DNA of 64,000 nucleotides from CAZRXG01 sp964603985. Lineage in GTDB: Bacteria; Chloroflexota; Anaerolineae; Aggregatilineales; UBA3940. This document shows positions 61,657-64,000 of the stretch, piece by piece (the stretch's first letter is position 1; each line of letters opens with the position of its first letter). Made by a program: the position numbers and the translations under genes. The stretch is from contig CAZRXG010000022.1 in assembly GCA_964603985.1 (NCBI GenBank), positions 1 to 64,000 of the forward strand, read 5' to 3'. Below the pieces are notes generated by a model. That model did not search any database. It was given only the letters and a program-made list of their open reading frames with translations, and had not been told where the DNA came from.

Positions 61657-62954
61657 TTAACGGAAGGCGGGCGAGTAGATCAGGCCGCCCTCGACCCACA
61701 GTGCATTGGCACTTCCCTCGCGGGTGATTCCGATCGGCGTCAGGTGACGCTCATACACGTCGCTGTAGCTCCCGACCTGCTTGATGATCTGGTAGGCCCA
61801 GTCCTGCTCCAGGCCGAGCAGCGCGCCCAGGTTGCTCTCACCCAGGCCGAGCAGCTTCTGGACGGCCGGGTTATCCGACTCCAGATAGTCATCGACGTTC
61901 GCCTGGTTGACCCCCACCTCTTCAGCTTCAAACATCGCGAAGACGGTCCACATCACCACGTCGCGCCACTCGCTGTCGTTTGCGCGCACCACCGGTCCGA
62001 GCGGCTCCTTGGAGATCGTGTCGGGCAGGATCACGTAGTTTTCTGGGTTAGGCTCGGCTGAGCGGAGCGCCGCTAGCTGCGACTTGTCAGAGGTCTCCGC
62101 ATCACATGCTCCACTTGTGAAGGTCTCGTTCGTGTCTGCCGTCGCCGAGAACACGCTGGCCGTGTATTCCAGGCCGCGCCTGGCGAAGTCGTCGGCCAGG
62201 TTAAGCTCGGTCGTCGTCCCGGAGGTGACGCAGATGGTTCCTCCGTCCAGCTCCTCCACGCTCTCGAACTCACCGGCGCGCACCATGTAGCCCTGCCCAT
62301 CGTAGAACGTCGTGACCGTGAAGTCTAAGCCCAGGTCGGTGTCGCGTGTGAGCGTCCACGTGGTGTTGCGGATCAGCACGTCGATCTCCCCGGTTTGCAG
62401 GGCTGGCAGGCGCTGGTCCGCGTTTAGTGGGATGTACTCAACCGCGCTGGCGTCACCGAAGACCGCCGCCGCGATGGCCTTGCAGAAGTCCACGTCGAAG
62501 CCCTGGTTGTTGCCGTCGGCGTCGATCACGCCGAAGCCGGGCAGTTCTGCATTGACGCCGCACTTCAGCACGCCGCGCGCCTGGACTTCGGCCAGTGTGC
62601 CTCCCTCGGCCTGGACTGCCGGTTCCTCGGCTGCGGCTTCTTCGGCTGCCGGTTCCTCGGCTGCGGCTTCNNNNNNNNNNNNNNNNNNNNNNNNNNNNNN
62701 NNNNNNNNNNNNNNNNNNNNNNNNNNNNNNNNNNNNNNNNNNNNNNNNNNNNNNNNNNNNNNNNNNNNNNCTGCCGGTTCCTCGGCTGCGGCTTCTTCGG
62801 CTGCCGGTTCCTCGGCTGCGGCTTCCTCTACCGCCGGTTCTTCGACTGCGGGCGCGGTCTCGGTGGCGGCAGCGCAGGCCGCCAGCACCAGCCAGCCGAT
62901 CAACATGCCGATGACGAATATGGCCCAGCGGCTCTGGAATAGCTTTTTAGACAT
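61657..62954 (-). CDS. aapJ: Amino-acid ABC transporter substrate-binding lipoprotein (contains gap)
   Basis: About 380 aa once the 100-N gap and its 55-bp duplication are collapsed, which restores one frame. A signal with lipobox LVLAAC (start MSKKLFQSRW at 62954, AGGAGGAG upstream) is followed by a linker of repeated EEPAAEEAA. The family 3 binding domain then begins LAEVQARGVLKCGVNAELPGFGVIDADGNNQGFDVDFCKAIAAAVFGD and contains NADQRLPALQTGEIDVLIRNTTWTLTRD, as in AapJ general L-amino-acid binding proteins. The linker sets the domain well off the membrane. Confidence 0.93.
62616..62825 (-). repeat. 55-bp exact duplication flanking the second assembly gap
   Basis: Bases 62616-62670 are identical to 62771-62825, and the copies abut the N run. 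The unit encodes EAAAEEPA repeats of the AapJ linker. Collapsing the copies leaves the aapJ frame intact. Confidence 0.9.
62671..62770. other. Assembly gap (100 N)
   Basis: Exactly 100 undetermined bases inside the AapJ linker coding region, a placeholder of unknown true length. Confidence 0.98.
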
Positions 62955-63295
62955 GTTTATTCTCCTCCTGAGTTTGCACAGTATAACGAGCGAGTCCAGT
63001 GTGATAGTGTTCTGTGTCTGGTCTTTTGGGCAGGCATCACCTCCTTGGCCTGAGCTTACCAGCAGCAATAAAAAAACACAACTGTTCCTCATCTTGGCTG
63101 TTCGTTGCGACCAAGATGCCTGGCAAACGGTAGATGAAGCTTCGTTGGGTCTGAAGCTTGAAGACAAAAGCTGAATATCAGTCTTGAGGCTCAGGGCTGC
63201 GAAAGGCGATTGGGTGTTCTCCCCTTTCGTACTGTCTTTATTGTAGGAGTGGCCTGCAACCGGAACCATTACCTAAATGGGGCATCCCGTTGCCG
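62955..63295 (-). other. Intergenic region upstream of aapJ
   Basis: About 340 bases without a convincing gene. On the minus strand it holds an 8-bp dyad CATCTTGG/CCAAGATG (about 63090-63120) followed some 12 nt later by TTTTTTT, possibly the terminator of the decarboxylase gene. A complete anti-16S match AAGGAGGTGAT lies at 63046-63036 before a 26-codon frame ending 2 nt before aapJ. TATACT (about 62984-62989) is a weak -10 candidate. Confidence 0.4.
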
Positions 63296-64000
63296 TTATG
63301 CGCTCAGGTGTTCCGACAGCAGTTCGCTTGGCCCGCCTGGCCTTGCAACCAAAACATCCCGCACCCCTTCGATCTGCCGCAGGGTTTGGGTCAGTTTTTC
63401 GCGGTAGGGCGCAGTGGTGATCACGTGCACGTTCGGACCGGCGTCTATCGTGAAGCACGCCGGTACGCCGTCCGACCGCCAGCCGCGCACCGCCTCCATG
63501 ATGCGCAGCGTCGCGGGCAGCCAGTAAATCAGCGCCGGGCGCGAGGTCATCATCACGGCGTGCATCATCAGTGTGTCGTGCTCCGCGACCTCCGCCAGGG
63601 CGTCGAAGTCCCGTTCGAGGATCGCCTTCCGGCATAGGTCGAGGCGTCGTTCCGCGTCGGCCACACGCGCTGCCTGGAGCGGCGACGTTGGTGCCAGCGT
63701 GTGTCCACCTATTGATCCCACCGCCTTGTGTGCCTCGCTCACGATCGCGACCAGGTCAACCAGATCCCAGTGCTCCGGCGGTGCGATGCTCTCCGCGTAG
63801 GACGTGTCATGGTTGTATCCGGCGTGCCACTCCACGTAGCCCCCTGGCACCGAGCGGCAGGCCGAACCGGAGCTGAGCCGCGCCAGCGCCGAGAGCGCCT
63901 GCTCGCTCAGGTCGAGGCCGAGCGCCCCACACGCCGCCACCGTCAGCGCCGCGAAGGCCGACGCCGACGACGCGATCCCCGTCCCGGTCGGGAAGTTGTT
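63296..64000 (-). CDS. Mevalonate (di)phosphate decarboxylase, 5' end outside window
   Basis: The last 234 residues are present; the frame is open to the window edge. GHMP-fold signature NNFPTGTGIASSASAFAAL matches the NFPTAAGLASSAAG loop of diphosphomevalonate decarboxylases, followed by SGSACRSVPGGYVEW and the catalytic-Asp motif FTIDAGPNVHV. The lysine-rich segment of classical enzymes (VSDKKK) is replaced by VSEAHKAVGSIGGHT, so it may use mevalonate 5-phosphate, as the Roseiflexus enzyme is known to do. It completes the link to the mevalonate genes at 53978-58314. Confidence 0.88.
   Translation of the reverse strand, partial: NNFPTGTGIASSASAFAALTVAACGALGLDLSEQALSALARLSSGSACRSVPGGYVEWHAGYNHDTSYAESIAPPEHWDLVDLVAIVSEAHKAVGSIGGHTLAPTSPLQAARVADAERRLDLCRKAILERDFDALAEVAEHDTLMMHAVMMTSRPALIYWLPATLRIMEAVRGWRSDGVPACFTIDAGPNVHVITTAPYREKLTQTLRQIEGVRDVLVARPGGPSELLSEHLSA

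Noticed and set aside
63100..63269. N-terminal extension of AapJ up to 63269
   Set aside because: The open frame has no signal-like start there, whereas MSKKLFQSRW at 62954 has AGGAGGAG upstream and begins a proper lipoprotein signal.

Overview
This 64 kb window looks like a metagenome-assembled chromosome fragment of a Chloroflexota bacterium, probably Anaerolineae-like. That is an inference from gene content: high GC, an archaeal-type mevalonate gene set in a bacterial background, a CysM/Mec/CysO/MoeZ cysteine operon, an ECF sigma factor paired with a DUF5667 protein, and many large membrane glycosyltransferases. No rRNA is present, so the assignment cannot be proved here. Two runs of 100 N (49921-50020, 62671-62770) lie inside low-complexity coding repeats. 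Each is flanked by an exact 55-bp duplication, which is an assembly signature rather than biology.

Layout. 1-20226: housekeeping genes. These are tRNA-Ala(GGC), a ParB/Srx-fold protein, a Zn-finger protein and RNase Z (minus strand), then SSB plus a prokaryotic translin homologue, a small AT-rich island, methionyl-tRNA synthetase behind a structured leader with an intrinsic terminator, a 14-TM exporter, an FHA protein, an NfeD/ClpP-type membrane protease, SecG, a peptide-type solute-binding protein, a lone DnaB-C-like ATPase, an anchored Ser/Thr/Pro-rich protein, a polytopic membrane protein, and a GAF-GAF histidine kinase followed by a PH-like membrane protein. 20444-44024: a cell-surface polysaccharide locus with NDP-sugar epimerase, UDP-sugar 6-dehydrogenase, five GT-C-type membrane glycosyltransferases, three GT4 enzymes, a sulfotransferase, a methyltransferase, an AsnB-type amidotransferase, a TolB-like propeller and a polyprenyl-phosphate sugar transferase. 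A MrfA/YprA-like helicase carrying an inserted HNH domain lies inside it on the other strand.

44026-50354: M20 peptidase, protein disulfide oxidoreductase, citrate synthase, GNAT acetyltransferase, and an ECF sigma factor with a DUF5667 membrane protein that has a Lys/Glu/Asp-rich repeat tail. 50395-53414 (minus strand): cysteine synthase, JAMM protease, sulfur-carrier protein and E1-like/rhodanese protein, a CysO-type sulfide-carrier route, behind a roughly 350-nt leader. 53978-58314: class II HMG-CoA reductase, HMG-CoA synthase, a thiolase homologue whose nucleophilic Cys position reads Asp, and two DUF35-type proteins (one only a zinc ribbon). 58427-62954 (minus strand): a complete aapJQMP-type amino-acid ABC transporter. 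63296-64000 (minus strand): the 3' part of a mevalonate (di)phosphate decarboxylase.

The strongest candidates for something undescribed are (i) two four-unit TGATAGC arrays with identical 10/11/10-bp phasing and identical placement relative to a -10-like hexamer, one before HMG-CoA reductase and one before the DUF35 pair, suggesting a dedicated regulator of the mevalonate genes; (ii) the Cys-to-Asp thiolase beside a duplicated and truncated DUF35 scaffold; (iii) the HNH insertion in the helicase; and (iv) the structured metG leader.
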